From Paraburkholderia guartelaensis (GTDB taxonomy: Bacteria > Pseudomonadota > Gammaproteobacteria > Burkholderiales > Burkholderiaceae): a DNA stretch of 64,000 nt. Below the pieces are notes generated by a model. The model made no database searches. It saw only the letters and a list, made by a program, of their open reading frames with translations, and was not told the DNA's origin. This document shows positions 19,701 to 30,900 of this stretch, in pieces (position 1 is the stretch's first letter; each line of letters starts with the position of its first letter). The DNA lies in contig NZ_SMOD01000002.1 of NCBI RefSeq assembly GCF_004353905.1, positions 1-64,000 on the forward strand, in the 5' to 3' direction. The position numbers were made by a program, and so were the translations under genes.

Positions 19701-21750
19701 CACAGGCATTCCGCTGTTGCGCCTCGCGTTCGAAGCCGCGAGCGAAGCCGGCGACCTCACCTATATCGGCTTTAGCAGCTGCTGCACGGTCACGACGCTG
19801 CTCGCGGCCGGAGAGTCGCTCGGCGAAGTGGAACAGGAGGCGATACGGCGTTTGCAGATTGTCCAGGCGGCGAAGTTCGGGCTGATCGTCGATATCATCA
19901 CGGCGCAACTGGCCTTGATCCGTTCGCTGCGCGCCGGCACGGCCGATACGCTCGACGAACACGGCCCCTTCTGCGACGATGCGTTCGAACGGCGCCTCGA
20001 AAGCGACCCGAGCCTCGCGATCGCCGCCTGCTGGTACTGGATACGCAAACAGCAGGCGCGTTATCTGGCGGGCGACATCAGAAGTGCGATGGACGCTGGC
20101 AACAAGGCCGCACCGTTGCTATGGACGTCCTCCGGGCACTTCGAAATGGCCGAATTCCAGTTCTTCGCCGCGCTCACGCGCGCACGCTGGCACGCCGAAG
20201 CACCAGGCGACGAGCAAGCGGAGAACCTGGAGAAACTCACGGCACATCACCATCAGCTCGAACTGTGGGCCAGGCATTGCCCGAGTAATTTCGGTAGCCG
20301 TACGGCGCTGGTGCGAGGCGAAATCGCCCGCCTCGCCGGCCGCGATTTCGAAGCGATGGGTTGCTATGAAGAGGCCATCCGGCTCGCGCGTGAATACGGT
20401 TTCGTCCACAACGAAGCCCTCGCACAGGACATTGCCGCAATGTTCTATCTGGAGCGCGGCTTCGCGAGCATTGCCGCCATGTATCTGCGCAATGCACGAC
20501 TCGGCTGGCTGCGATGGGGAGCGATTGCAAGGGTAAAGGAACTCGACAGGCGCTATCCCGAGCTGCTTCGCGAGCAGGCGGCATACGGACCGGCTCCGGA
20601 TACCGTAGCAGGCCGCATCGATGTCGACACCGTCATGAAGGCATCGCAGGCGATTTCGGCCGAACTCGTTCCCGGCCGCCTGATCCATACGCTGATGACC
20701 ATCATGCTCGAACACGCCGGTGCGCGGCGCGCCCTGCTCGTTTTACCGCGCGAGGAAAAGCTGTGGATCGAAGCCGTGGCCGTGGCGACGCGTCAAGGCA
20801 CGGATGTGAGCATCGAGCGCAAGCCGGTCTCGCCGCAGGAATTGGCCGAAGCGGTGCTCCACGAAAGCATACGGACGCGCCGCCAAGTGCTGATCGACGA
20901 TGCTTCGTCAGACGAAGCCTTCTATGCCGATGAATATTTCGTCGCCAACCGCTCGCGATCGGTTCTCTCTCTCCCGCTCGTCAAGCAGTCGAAGCTGATA
21001 GGCGTCCTGTACCTGGAAAATGAACTTGCGCCTGGCGCCTTCACGCCTGCAAGGCTGGCCGTGCTCAGGCTGCTTGCCTCGCAAGCGGCCATCTCGCTCG
21101 AAAACGCTTCGCTCGAAGAGAAACAGATGCTGCTCGCGGAAAAGGATGCACTGCTGCACGAAGTGCATCATCGCGTGAAAAACAATCTGCAACTCATCAG
21201 CAGCCTGCTGAACCTGCAGGCAGAACGCGTCGAGGACAAAGCCGTCGCGGAGCTGTTTGCAGATAGCCGCAATCGCGTGCGCTCGATGGCCATGGTCCAC
21301 GAAAACCTGTACCGCGCGGGCAACTTCGCGCGCATTCCCATGACGGTGCACGTGAAAACGCTGTGCGGGCATCTTGCGCGTGTCTACGACATGGGCCGGT
21401 TGGGCGTCGACATGCAGATCGCCGTCGACGATGTCCAGCTCGACATGAATCGCGCTGTCTCGTGCGGTCTCATCATCAACGAACTCGTTTCCAATGCGCT
21501 CAAGCATGCTTTCCCCGATCGGCGCGGCGGCGTGCTGAACATCGGCTTGCGCGCACTGGACGGTCATCGCTGCGAGTTGCGGGTTGCAGACGACGGCGTG
21601 GGGCTCGCGCCGGAATTCTCTTTCGAGCGCGACGAAACGCTCGGTTTGCGCCTCGTGCACGATCTCGTGCTGCAACTGCGCGGCAGCGTGGACGTCAGCC
21701 AGCAACAGGGAACCACATTCACGATTCATTTCGACGCCGCCGAACCCTGA
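16750..21750 (+). CDS. Giant pseudokinase-AAA-GAF histidine kinase (HisKA_2 type)
   Basis: The protein has 1666 residues; start chosen at ATG 16750. Order: a protein-kinase-like domain (about 1-270) with HNDIRPGNILL at the catalytic loop but no DFG (LTGLG) and no clear beta-3 Lys, so probably a pseudokinase. Then an AAA-16-type ATPase with Walker A SGYSGIGKST (about 327-336) and Walker B VLFLDDLQWSD (about 453). Next come some 700 residues of helical repeat-like sequence, a GAF domain (about 1290-1455), a HisKA_2 region with LLHEVHHRVKNNLQLISS (His near 1470) and an ATPase domain ending GLRLVHDLV. This matches the so-called trifunctional multi-sensor kinases. It is cytoplasmic. The hybrid kinase starts 12 bp later. 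Confidence 0.9.
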   Translation: MRLTDYDRTNLSDDGQFVLSRLRSHGESQSWLTVTLSAYRPLPESQERLERAYRMRAALQDARVAMPHSLLQDHGNVTLVLEDPGGIPLRTTLKGPFPLERFLTVATSLAAALCTLHSRGLTHNDIRPGNILLDEQTQEVALTGLGLVASEPRERPVRNLPALATEALAYLSPERTGLMNRWSDSRADLYSLGVVLYEMLTGQLPYRASSPSEWLHCHTAQMPIPVSECIGTAVPDPVSNIIARLLAKDAAQRYQTAEGLAHDLRCCLDAWRQSGHIESFELGAADSPDQLQYPFRLYGREKQVEMLEAALSRVVRHKEIVLALVSGYSGIGKSTLVNSLRATSASSSRGWFASGTFERYKRDIPYATLAQAFQDLIRQVIDGSPSAREGLRARLVEALGANGVLMTSLIPELEQIIGPQAPVQELPPQDARTRFLAVFTRFIGAFPHEGRPLVLFLDDLQWSDAGTLALLERLCQSDVRNVLLVGAYRDNEVGFTHPLRQSIDSIRQTGTHVDEIMLAPLQFDDVSRLIGDALKTTRAELRDLSKLVFERTGGNPFYVVQFLKFLSDEHHLVFDRERRIWLWDSDRLRAASFAQSIVDLMVEKIERLPAPTQQLLTQFACLGGRASSSLLAHISGMTESDVETTLAGGVEAGLLYRRRDGFAFVHDRVHEATYDLIREDDRARAHLRIGRILAAQAPTDEERDVFEIVNQYNRVLTLIDTSQERERVVDFNLEAGRRARASSAYGSALAYLSVGSELLGEDEWDHHYARKFLLETQRAECEFLTGATESSKERLSMLDQRARTLCDRAAITFLRITLYTALDQVNVAVETCLSYLQHVGIDWVAHPGRSAAREEYDRLLDGIANAPIEALVDLPLLGDTEMTATMNVLTAVLPPAFFSDENLVCLVLCRMANLSLAHGNSDASSLGYAYLGMVAGPLFDDYDAGYRFGQLGLALVDKRGLDRFKARVYMCFAYHVTPWTKPIRTGIPLLRLAFEAASEAGDLTYIGFSSCCTVTTLLAAGESLGEVEQEAIRRLQIVQAAKFGLIVDIITAQLALIRSLRAGTADTLDEHGPFCDDAFERRLESDPSLAIAACWYWIRKQQARYLAGDIRSAMDAGNKAAPLLWTSSGHFEMAEFQFFAALTRARWHAEAPGDEQAENLEKLTAHHHQLELWARHCPSNFGSRTALVRGEIARLAGRDFEAMGCYEEAIRLAREYGFVHNEALAQDIAAMFYLERGFASIAAMYLRNARLGWLRWGAIARVKELDRRYPELLREQAAYGPAPDTVAGRIDVDTVMKASQAISAELVPGRLIHTLMTIMLEHAGARRALLVLPREEKLWIEAVAVATRQGTDVSIERKPVSPQELAEAVLHESIRTRRQVLIDDASSDEAFYADEYFVANRSRSVLSLPLVKQSKLIGVLYLENELAPGAFTPARLAVLRLLASQAAISLENASLEEKQMLLAEKDALLHEVHHRVKNNLQLISSLLNLQAERVEDKAVAELFADSRNRVRSMAMVHENLYRAGNFARIPMTVHVKTLCGHLARVYDMGRLGVDMQIAVDDVQLDMNRAVSCGLIINELVSNALKHAFPDRRGGVLNIGLRALDGHRCELRVADDGVGLAPEFSFERDETLGLRLVHDLVLQLRGSVDVSQQQGTTFTIHFDAAEP

Positions 21751-21762
21751 TCGACACTCGCC

Positions 21763-24762
21763 ATGACCGCACGAATCTTGATCGTCGAGGATGACCGGAT
21801 TGTCGCGCGAGATATCGCGCAACAATTGAGCCGCAGCGGCTACCGCGTGGTCGGCAGCGCGGTGAGCGGCGAGGAAGCGGTTGCGCTCGTTTCGCAGGCG
21901 CAGAACGGCCTCATGCCCGAACTGGTGCTCATGGATGTGAGGCTCGAAGGCAAGCTCGACGGCATCGATGCGGCGCGCCGGATCCGTGAACTGTGCGACG
22001 TGCCGATTGTTTTTCTCACCGCCTACGCCGACGACGAAACCGTTCAACGCGCTACTCAGGCAGAGCCGTTCGGCTACGTGCTCAAGCCGTTCGACGACAT
22101 TCAGCTGCGCACCGTCGTGGAGATGGCGCTCTACAAGTACCGCGCCGAACGGCGCTTGCGGGAAAGCGAGCAGCGCTACGCCGTCACCCTTTCGAGCATC
22201 GGCGACGGCGTGATCGCAACCGACGCCGCAGGCCTCGTGACCTTCGTGAACCCCGCAGGCGAGGCGCTGATCGGCTGGCGACGCGACGAAGCCGCCGGGC
22301 GGTCCCTAGCAGGCGTGTTCCGCTTGCTCGACGAACTCACGCGTGCACCCATTGCGGACCCGATGGCGGCGGTCCTTCGCAACGACCGCGAGAGCGGGCT
22401 GCCCGCGCGCGCCATTCTGCTTACGCCCAGCGGCAGCGAAATACCGGTCGAAAGCACCGGCACGCCCATGACCGACGAACGCGGCGAAACGATCGGCGTC
22501 GTCATCGTGTTTCGCGACGTGACGCAAAAGCGCCGCGCCGAGGAAGCCGAAATTCTGCGCGAGACGAATGCACGGCTCGAAATGGCGATGTACGGGTCGA
22601 ATGTGGGCGTGTGGGAAATCGATATGCCTGAGGGCGACTACAAGCGAGGCTTTGCACGCTTTTCGAATATCTACGAATGGCTCGGCTTTGGGACGCCTCA
22701 GGCGCGCCTCGACTATGAAGCGTATATGGGCGTTCTGCATCCCGACCATCGCGCGAGCACCGACCGCGCCATGGAGACGTTTCTCGCGGACAGTCACGGC
22801 ATATTCGAAATCGAGAACCGGCTGCGGCATCGCGACGGTACGGATCGCTGGGTGTTGGTTCGCGGCACGGCGCGGCACGATGCGAGCGGCAAGCCGGTGC
22901 GCTTCGTCGGCAGCATCGTGGACATCACGCAACTCAAGCAAACCGAGCAGGCGTTGCGTGCCAGCGAAGCACGCTTTCGAGGCACGTTCGAAAACGCCGC
23001 CGTGGGCGTCGCGCACTGCGATCTGGACGGCCGCTTTTTGCGTGTCAATCAGCGCGCGTGTGAAATCGTCGGCCGCGAGCGGGACGCGCTGCAGCATATG
23101 CGGCTGCACGCGCTCGTTCACGCGGCGTATCGCGAGGCCAGCGAGGAGAAATTCCGCCTTTTGACGGCTGGGAAAATCGCGCACTACTCGGAAGAAGTGC
23201 CGCTCGTGAACGCGGAAGATGCACTGAACTGGGTTAGCCTCTCGCTCGCGCTTCAGCACGGCACGTCCAGCGAGCCCAGTCACGTTATCGCCATCATTCA
23301 GGATATTTCGGCACGCAAAGCGCTCGAAGAAACGGTGCGTGTTGCAAAGGAAGCCGCTGAATCCGCCAACCGGGCCAAGGACCAGTTCCTGGCGAATATC
23401 AGCCACGAACTGCGCACACCGCTCAATGGCATTCTGGGCTATGCGCAAATGCTGTTGCGCGACTCTGGGCTCGATGCGCGGCAACAGGCCGGCGTCGGTG
23501 TGATCGAACAAAGCGGTCACCATCTGCTCACGCTCATCAACGATATTCTGGACTTCACCCGTCTTGGCGCGGGCAAGCTGGAGCTTCAGGTCACGGAGGT
23601 GTCGCTGGGCGCATTTCTCGAAACGATCGCCGAGATCGTCGGCGTGCGCGCGCAACAGAAGAACCTCGTGCTCAACTATGTGCCGGCGCTGGACTTGCCC
23701 GCCGTGGTGTGCGTGGACGAACGCCGGCTGCGGCAGGTGCTGCTCAATTTGCTTGCCAATGCCGTCAAATTCACCGATCGCGGCGAAATCCGGCTTTCCG
23801 TGAGGCCCGGCGAAGCAGGACGGCTGAGATTCGATGTGCACGATACCGGCGTGGGCATCAGCGCCGATCGGCTGGAGGCAATCTTTCAACCGTTCGAGCA
23901 GGCAGGCGATCATATGCGGCGCACGGGCGGCGCGGGGCTCGGTCTCGCGATCAGCCGGCAACTCGTGCGCATGATGGGCGGCGAAATCTATGTGAGAAGC
24001 ACCGTGGGAGAAGGCAGCACGTTCTGGTTCGAACTCGCCGCGCCCGCTTCCACGTCGGAATTCGATGCACACGCGACGAACCTCGAGCGAGGCACGCTCG
24101 ACGGCACGGGACGGCGCATTCTCCTCGTCGACGACGTTGCGGCCAACCGGCGTTTGCTCGCTGACGTGCTGGAGCGCACGGGCTTCGAAGTGATCGAAAG
24201 CGCGGACGGACGCGACGCGCTCGAAAAGATCGCATCGAACCAACCGGATCTGATGATCCTCGACACCGTCATGCCCGTGATGGGCGGCATTGAAGTGCTG
24301 CGCAGCCTGCGCAGGTCAGTTGATTTCGCGGCAATGCCCGTGATCGTCGTCTCGGCCGACGCATCCGAGCAGAATGCACGGGCCAATATCGAGGCTGGCG
24401 CGAGTCTGTTCCTCGACAAGCCGATCGATCTCGACCTGCTGCTGCAGTCGATCGCCGGTTTGCTCGGCATAACACTCCAGCAAGGCGCGTCGCAATCCGA
24501 CAAGGCGGCCCACCCGGAACAACACGGACAACCGATCGTCGTGCCGCCCCAAAGCGAACTCGCGCAGTTGCACCGCTACGCACTGCTGGGCTCCATGCGC
24601 GACATCCACCAGCACGCCGATCACCTCGTGGCATTGAGCCAGCGATACGAACCGTTCGCCGCGCGTTTGCGGCAACTCGCGATGACCTATGAATCGCAGG
24701 CATTGCTTTCCTTGATTGAACGGTATCTCAACAGTGAAGGGAAAGAACAATGGGAGAAATAA
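21763..24762 (+). CDS. Hybrid histidine kinase: receiver, three PAS domains, kinase, receiver
   Basis: The protein has 999 residues. An N-terminal receiver (1-125) has ILIVEDDRI, MDVRLEGKLDG and VLKPFDD. Three PAS domains follow: about 135-260 (VTLSSIGDGVIATD), 265-400 (VWEIDMPEGDY) and 405-525 (TFENAAVGVAHCD). The HisKA domain has FLANISHELRTPLNGILGY (His near 546), followed by a full ATPase domain. A second receiver (about 785-905) has LLVDDVAANRRLL and LMILDTVMPVMGG. Both receivers keep their Asp. There are no transmembrane segments. It overlaps the next kinase gene by 13 bp, which indicates translational coupling. The receiver-first layout suggests it takes a phosphate from another kinase, perhaps the one encoded just upstream. 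Confidence 0.92.
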   Translation: MTARILIVEDDRIVARDIAQQLSRSGYRVVGSAVSGEEAVALVSQAQNGLMPELVLMDVRLEGKLDGIDAARRIRELCDVPIVFLTAYADDETVQRATQAEPFGYVLKPFDDIQLRTVVEMALYKYRAERRLRESEQRYAVTLSSIGDGVIATDAAGLVTFVNPAGEALIGWRRDEAAGRSLAGVFRLLDELTRAPIADPMAAVLRNDRESGLPARAILLTPSGSEIPVESTGTPMTDERGETIGVVIVFRDVTQKRRAEEAEILRETNARLEMAMYGSNVGVWEIDMPEGDYKRGFARFSNIYEWLGFGTPQARLDYEAYMGVLHPDHRASTDRAMETFLADSHGIFEIENRLRHRDGTDRWVLVRGTARHDASGKPVRFVGSIVDITQLKQTEQALRASEARFRGTFENAAVGVAHCDLDGRFLRVNQRACEIVGRERDALQHMRLHALVHAAYREASEEKFRLLTAGKIAHYSEEVPLVNAEDALNWVSLSLALQHGTSSEPSHVIAIIQDISARKALEETVRVAKEAAESANRAKDQFLANISHELRTPLNGILGYAQMLLRDSGLDARQQAGVGVIEQSGHHLLTLINDILDFTRLGAGKLELQVTEVSLGAFLETIAEIVGVRAQQKNLVLNYVPALDLPAVVCVDERRLRQVLLNLLANAVKFTDRGEIRLSVRPGEAGRLRFDVHDTGVGISADRLEAIFQPFEQAGDHMRRTGGAGLGLAISRQLVRMMGGEIYVRSTVGEGSTFWFELAAPASTSEFDAHATNLERGTLDGTGRRILLVDDVAANRRLLADVLERTGFEVIESADGRDALEKIASNQPDLMILDTVMPVMGGIEVLRSLRRSVDFAAMPVIVVSADASEQNARANIEAGASLFLDKPIDLDLLLQSIAGLLGITLQQGASQSDKAAHPEQHGQPIVVPPQSELAQLHRYALLGSMRDIHQHADHLVALSQRYEPFAARLRQLAMTYESQALLSLIERYLNSEGKEQWEK

Positions 24763-25913
24763 AGCGCGATGACGCTCCCGTGGTGCTCGTCGTGGACGAC
24801 ACCGCGGCGAATCTGGGTCTCGTCGTCGAAACGCTCGAAGCCGAAGGCCTGCGCGCAGCCGTGGCGCGTGACGGCCAGGAGGCGTTGCGCCGCGCCGAAA
24901 TCGTCAAGCCCGATCTCATCTTGCTCGATGTGATCATGCCGGGGCTCGACGGATTTCAAACCTGCCGCGCGCTCAAGGACAATCCGGTAACACGCGATAT
25001 TCCCGTCATCTTCATGACGTCGTTGTCGCAGACCGAGGACAAGATCAACGGATTTCGCGTGGGCGCGATGGACTTCGTCACCAAGCCCTTGCAGATGGAA
25101 GAAGTCGCGGTGCGCGTGCAGACTCATCTCAAGCTTCGCGCGCTGCAACGCACGCAGCAGGAGCAAAACGTGCGGCTCGAAGAAGAGATCAAGACACGCA
25201 TTCGCGCGCAGGATGCCTTGCTCGAAGTGCTCGACGCGGTCAAGCACGTCTCGAATGCCATCGCGCATGATCTGCGCACACCGCTTGCCGAACTGCGCTC
25301 CCGGCTCGAAATCCTGATGCTCGGACTGAAAAAGAAAGGCGACGAGGACACATTGAATCAGCTCGAAGTTGCGGTCGCCGACGTCGACCGCGTCATCGGC
25401 ATCTTCAATGCGCTGCTGCGCCTCGCCGAGATCGACGCCGGCGTGCGTCGCGCGGGGTTTGTCGAGGCCGATCTCACCGCCATCGTTTCCGATGCGGTCG
25501 AGTTCTATCAGCCCGTCGCGGAGTTGCGTGGCATTTCGCTCACGCTCCGTTTGCACAAGCAAGGCAAGGTGATGGCGGTCGTCGATCCCCTGTTGATGGC
25601 GCAAGCAATCGGGAATCTCATCGATAACGCCATCAAGTTCGCGCAGGAAAGCGGTGAGGTGGCGGTTTCACTCGGCGAATCCACGGACTCGATCGAGATT
25701 ACGGTGACCGACGACGGTCCCGGCATTCCCGTCGCCGAGCGCTCCAAAGTCACCGAACGCTTCTATCGCGGCGATCGCAGCAGAGGCACGCCAGGCGTCG
25801 GGCTCGGGCTCGCGCTCGTCAAGGCCGTCGCGACGCTCCATCAAGGCGCGCTGGTATTCGCCGACAACAATCCGGGCCTCGCGGCCACCATGACGATCCG
25901 AAAAACGGCATGA
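24750..25913 (+). CDS. Receiver-histidine kinase fusion
   Basis: The protein has 387 residues. The receiver (about 8-130) has VVLVVDDTAANLGLV, LILLDVIMPGLDG and DFVTKPLQMEE. A short coiled linker (residues 130-160, RTQQEQNVRLEEEI) leads to a HisKA domain with SNAIAHDLRTPLAEL (His near 170) and an ATPase domain with NLIDNAIKFAQ, DDGPGIP and GVGLGLALVKAV. It begins inside the end of the hybrid-kinase gene and closes the plus-strand operon 16040-25913. It could act as a terminal kinase controlled by phosphorylation of its own receiver. It converges with katG, with stop codons about 40 bp apart. Confidence 0.9.
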   Translation: MGEIKRDDAPVVLVVDDTAANLGLVVETLEAEGLRAAVARDGQEALRRAEIVKPDLILLDVIMPGLDGFQTCRALKDNPVTRDIPVIFMTSLSQTEDKINGFRVGAMDFVTKPLQMEEVAVRVQTHLKLRALQRTQQEQNVRLEEEIKTRIRAQDALLEVLDAVKHVSNAIAHDLRTPLAELRSRLEILMLGLKKKGDEDTLNQLEVAVADVDRVIGIFNALLRLAEIDAGVRRAGFVEADLTAIVSDAVEFYQPVAELRGISLTLRLHKQGKVMAVVDPLLMAQAIGNLIDNAIKFAQESGEVAVSLGESTDSIEITVTDDGPGIPVAERSKVTERFYRGDRSRGTPGVGLGLALVKAVATLHQGALVFADNNPGLAATMTIRKTA

Positions 25914-25953
25914 TCCGCGCTTCGCACGGCGAGGCCCGGCGTCTCGCGGCGGA

Positions 25954-25956
<3 letters not shown>
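25911..25956. terminator. Inverted repeat spanning the convergent ends of the kinase operon and katG
   Basis: TGATCCGC at 25911-25918 and GCGGATCA at 25949-25956 are perfect 8-bp inverted copies with a 30-base GC-rich loop. The first arm contains the TGA stop of the kinase gene and the second contains the TGA stop of katG. It may be a two-way terminator, but there is no T-tract. Confidence 0.4.
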
Positions 25957-28221
<2,265 letters not shown>

Positions 28222-28271
28222 CTACCTCCTTGCGGGTATCGATTGATGTGCCGATTTTCCGGCGACATGAC

Positions 28272-28541
28272 CTATTTGCTGCGGATCGCTTCGACGAGAC
28301 ATCGCCATTGCCCCGACTCCTTCGGGTCGCTCTCATGGCTGCATTGACAGCCGCCGACGCTCTCCAGTCGCCCGTGGGCTCGCTCATCCGTGTCAGCTTC
28401 TGCGTTTTTTTTGGCCGTGGAACACGCCTCGACCCGGCTCGCACCGAGCGCCTCATAGCTAGTCACGGAATAGGCTCGAACCGGTCCTGCGGCGCATGCC
28501 AGCGTCACGCTCACGGCCACGATGGAACGTCGCAACGTCAT
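28272..28541 (-). CDS. Small secreted cysteine-rich protein of unknown function
   Basis: The protein has 89 residues from ATG 28539-28541, after GGAGAGCC. Residues 1-23 (MTLRRSIVAVSVTLACAAG, then PVRA) form a Sec signal peptide. The mature part is short, hydrophilic and rich in charged residues, with four cysteines (EACS, GCQC, WRCL). These could form two disulfides or bind a metal. It lies 53 bp upstream of katG in the same direction and may be co-transcribed with it. I do not recognise a family. Confidence 0.6.
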   Translation of the reverse strand: MTLRRSIVAVSVTLACAAGPVRAYSVTSYEALGASRVEACSTAKKNAEADTDERAHGRLESVGGCQCSHESDPKESGQWRCLVEAIRSK

Positions 28542-28733
28542 GTTGGCTCTCCAGCCTGAGACTGCGGAAAGTGTGGGCTGTCCCCTGGAATCTAAAGCAG
28601 TTGGCGCAACACCCCCTTTGAACAGTTTGAATCGGCAAGCCATGCGGATCGATAACGTCGCAACGCCCGCTGAACAGCGAAATGCGGATCGGACTAGACT
28701 GCGGAAACTGACCATGAACCCCAGGAGAGCGTC

Positions 28734-29369
28734 ATGAAGGTCTTGCTAATCGGCGCGAGCGGTCGCACCGGCCGGCCGGTCGCGCAAAAGCTGCACGCTG
28801 CAGCCATCCCTTTTCGGGCACTGATACGCAACGCTGCAAAAGCCGACGAATTCCACCGCCTCGGCGCCGAAACAGCGATCGCGGACCTTGCCAGCGACTT
28901 CTCGCACGCTTTCGAGGGGATAGACGCCGTTGTTTATGCCGCCGGTTCCGCCGAAACCGAAGGCGCGGACCAGGAGCGTCAGATCGACCGCGACGCCGTC
29001 ATTCACGCGGCGGACTACGCAAAGCAGCGAGGCGTGAATCGCTTTCTCGTCATCAGCGCGTTGCTGGCGTTCGATCCCACGCGCGCGCCGGATGCGCTGC
29101 GCCACTATGCGGAAATGAAGCAGGCGTCCGACGACTACGTGATTGCCAGCACCCTCGATTACGTCGTATTGCGGCCCGGCCAGTTGAGCGTGGAGCCTGG
29201 CGTCGGAACGATCCAGATCGTGTCGGGCGTGGCCGGTTCGCACGCCCCGGTGGCGCGCGAAGACGTTGCCGAGGTCGTCATCGAAGCGCTCAAGGCGGGC
29301 CTGTCGCACAAGGTCATCGGCTTCGCGGGCGGCAAGGATCCTATCGCCAGCGCGCTTGCCAATGTTTGA
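28734..29369 (+). CDS. NAD(P)-binding NmrA/SDR-like oxidoreductase
   Basis: The protein has 211 residues, preceded by CAGGAGAGC. It is an atypical SDR of the YwnB/NmrA kind: the dinucleotide motif LLIGASGRTGRPV at the start, GIDAVVYAAGS, and LDYVVLRPGQLS. Such proteins act as NAD(P)H-dependent reductases or redox-sensing regulators and often turn up in stress clusters. It diverges from the small secreted protein/katG pair across 192 bp and is followed 121 bp later by a DJ-1/PfpI gene. The substrate is not known. Confidence 0.85.
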   Translation: MKVLLIGASGRTGRPVAQKLHAAAIPFRALIRNAAKADEFHRLGAETAIADLASDFSHAFEGIDAVVYAAGSAETEGADQERQIDRDAVIHAADYAKQRGVNRFLVISALLAFDPTRAPDALRHYAEMKQASDDYVIASTLDYVVLRPGQLSVEPGVGTIQIVSGVAGSHAPVAREDVAEVVIEALKAGLSHKVIGFAGGKDPIASALANV

Positions 29370-29490
29370 CGTCTTCAGTGCAAAAGCGAAATAACGCCTT
29401 GTTTTCCGGAAGCAACGCCAGGCGATCCTAAGTAACAATGACACCTCCTCGATATCCCCTCAGCGCCCATCGCCGGGCAAGGAGAAAGTC

Positions 29491-30180
29491 ATGAAGATTC
29501 TGGTAGTCCTGACGTCGCACGATCAACTGGGCAATACGGGCCGCAAGACGGGCTTCTGGCTGGAGGAGCTGGCCGCACCGTACTACGTGTTCAAGGACGC
29601 GAATGTGGAACTCACGCTGGCGTCGCCCAAGGGCGGCGCGGCGCCGCTCGATCCCAAAAGCAACGAACCCGCGAACCAGACCGACATGACCCGCCGCTTC
29701 GAGGCCGACGCCAGTGCTAAAGCGGCGCTCGCAAGCACCGCGATACTGAAGGATATTGCCCACGACACGTTCGACGCCGTTTTCTACCCCGGCGGCCACG
29801 GACCGATGTGGGATCTCGCCGAAGATCCGGATTCGATTTCGCTCATCGAGCGCACGATAGGCGCAGGAAAGCCCGTCGCGCTCGTATGTCATGCGCCCGG
29901 TGTGCTGCGTCACGTAAAAGGCGCGGATGGCCAACCGATGGTCAAGGGCAAGCCCGTGACAGGCTTTTCCAATTCCGAGGAAGCCGCGGTTGGCTTGACA
30001 CACGTCGTGCCATTTCTCGTGGAAGACGAACTCAAGGCCAAGGGCGGCAATTATTCGAGCGTCGCGGACTGGCAACCGTACGTTCTCGAAGCCGGGTTGC
30101 TCATCACGGGGCAAAATCCGGCATCTTCTGGACCAGGCGCTCATGCCTTGCTGAAGAAACTGGACAGCATGAACAAATAG
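29491..30180 (+). CDS. DJ-1/PfpI-family protein (Hsp31-like glyoxalase III/deglycase type)
   Basis: The protein has 229 residues, preceded by AAGGAG. The fold's marks are MKILVVLTSHD at the start, AVFYPGGHGPMWDLAED, and the nucleophile elbow with Cys in ALVCHAPGVL. GFWLEELAAPYYVF near the N-terminus places it with the larger HchA/YDR533c-like subgroup, whose members turn methylglyoxal into lactate or act as chaperones. This suits its setting among peroxide- and stress-defence genes. It converges with the BON-domain gene. Confidence 0.88.
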   Translation: MKILVVLTSHDQLGNTGRKTGFWLEELAAPYYVFKDANVELTLASPKGGAAPLDPKSNEPANQTDMTRRFEADASAKAALASTAILKDIAHDTFDAVFYPGGHGPMWDLAEDPDSISLIERTIGAGKPVALVCHAPGVLRHVKGADGQPMVKGKPVTGFSNSEEAAVGLTHVVPFLVEDELKAKGGNYSSVADWQPYVLEAGLLITGQNPASSGPGAHALLKKLDSMNK

Positions 30181-30195
30181 GCCCAGCAAAACGAA

Positions 30196-30248
30196 CTGGT
30201 TCGAAAAGCCCAAGGCCGCCACGCGCAGCCAAGGGCGATTCGAACCAG
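30196..30248. terminator. 10-bp inverted repeat between convergent DJ-1 and BON genes
   Basis: CTGGTTCGAA (30196-30205) and TTCGAACCAG (30239-30248) are perfect inverted copies separated by 33 bases. A further inner pair, GCCC/GGGC (30208-30211, 30233-30236), can extend the stem. It sits exactly between two convergent genes and is probably a two-way terminator, although a T-tract is missing. Confidence 0.45.
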
Positions 30249-30285
30249 ATTCGACGTCAATGACGCGCAAAGGCGCATACGCTCG

Positions 30286-30663
30286 TCAATTGCCTTCCTC
30301 GTGCAGACTGAGCTTGCTCGTGACTCCCGTGACCCCCGCAACCTGGCGCGCTGCGTCGACCGCGGTTCGTTCCTGGGTCGGATCGTTGATCAGCCCGACG
30401 AGAACCACACGGCCCGTTCCCGCATTGGCAAAAACGATGATATCCGCTTCGCCAAGGGCGCGATCCTTATAGATCGCGCGCTGCACGGTGCGTGCGAACT
30501 GGCGATTCGCCTCGCGCGCGGATGACTTGCTCGATGCCTTCTGCACAGTGTCGCCATTCGCCTCGGCTCCCACCATACCCGACGACTCGACCGCGTTCTG
30601 TGCAAAAACCATCGACGAAAAGAGCAGTGCAAGACATCCGGTCATGACGTTTTGAATCTTCAT
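30286..30663 (-). CDS. Periplasmic BON-domain protein
   Basis: The protein has 125 residues from ATG 30661-30663, after GGAGGTGCC. Residues 1-20 (MKIQNVMTGCLALLFSSMVF, then AQ) are a signal peptide. The C-terminal part has the BON pattern: a helix RTVQRAIYKD, then IIVFANAGTGRVVLVGLI, and a last helix-strand DAARQVAGVTGV. BON proteins of the OsmY type bind or protect the cell envelope under osmotic or other stress. It lies between the DJ-1 gene (convergent) and the catalase-like gene (divergent). Confidence 0.85.
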   Translation of the reverse strand: MKIQNVMTGCLALLFSSMVFAQNAVESSGMVGAEANGDTVQKASSKSSAREANRQFARTVQRAIYKDRALGEADIIVFANAGTGRVVLVGLINDPTQERTAVDAARQVAGVTGVTSKLSLHEEGN

Positions 30664-30900
30664 CGTGGCACCTCCATGGTTTGGCGAAACGAAATCCAGA
30701 TGTATCCGCGCTGATGCTACGCCGCCTGTCATCGAGGTTCTTTCGAAAACGTACGATGGATTTCGGGGATGAACGGAAATTTGCCGATTTTCCTTTCCGC
30801 ACGCTTTGCGCGGGCACACTGGGAGCGGCGCAGTTTCGAGGAAGCGCATAATCTGCGAGCAGCAATCACCATCCAGCGGTTTGTCGATCGGGAGGGCCAG

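Noticed and set aside
22306..24243. 645-codon open frame antisense to the hybrid kinase
   Set aside because: It mirrors a gene with complete kinase and receiver motifs. Long antisense frames are expected at this GC content, and the translation has no recognisable domain.
30196..30248. Possible tRNA, because GGTTCGAA resembles a T-arm
   Set aside because: No acceptor stem, anticodon arm or CCA end can be built. The symmetrical repeat fits a terminator better.
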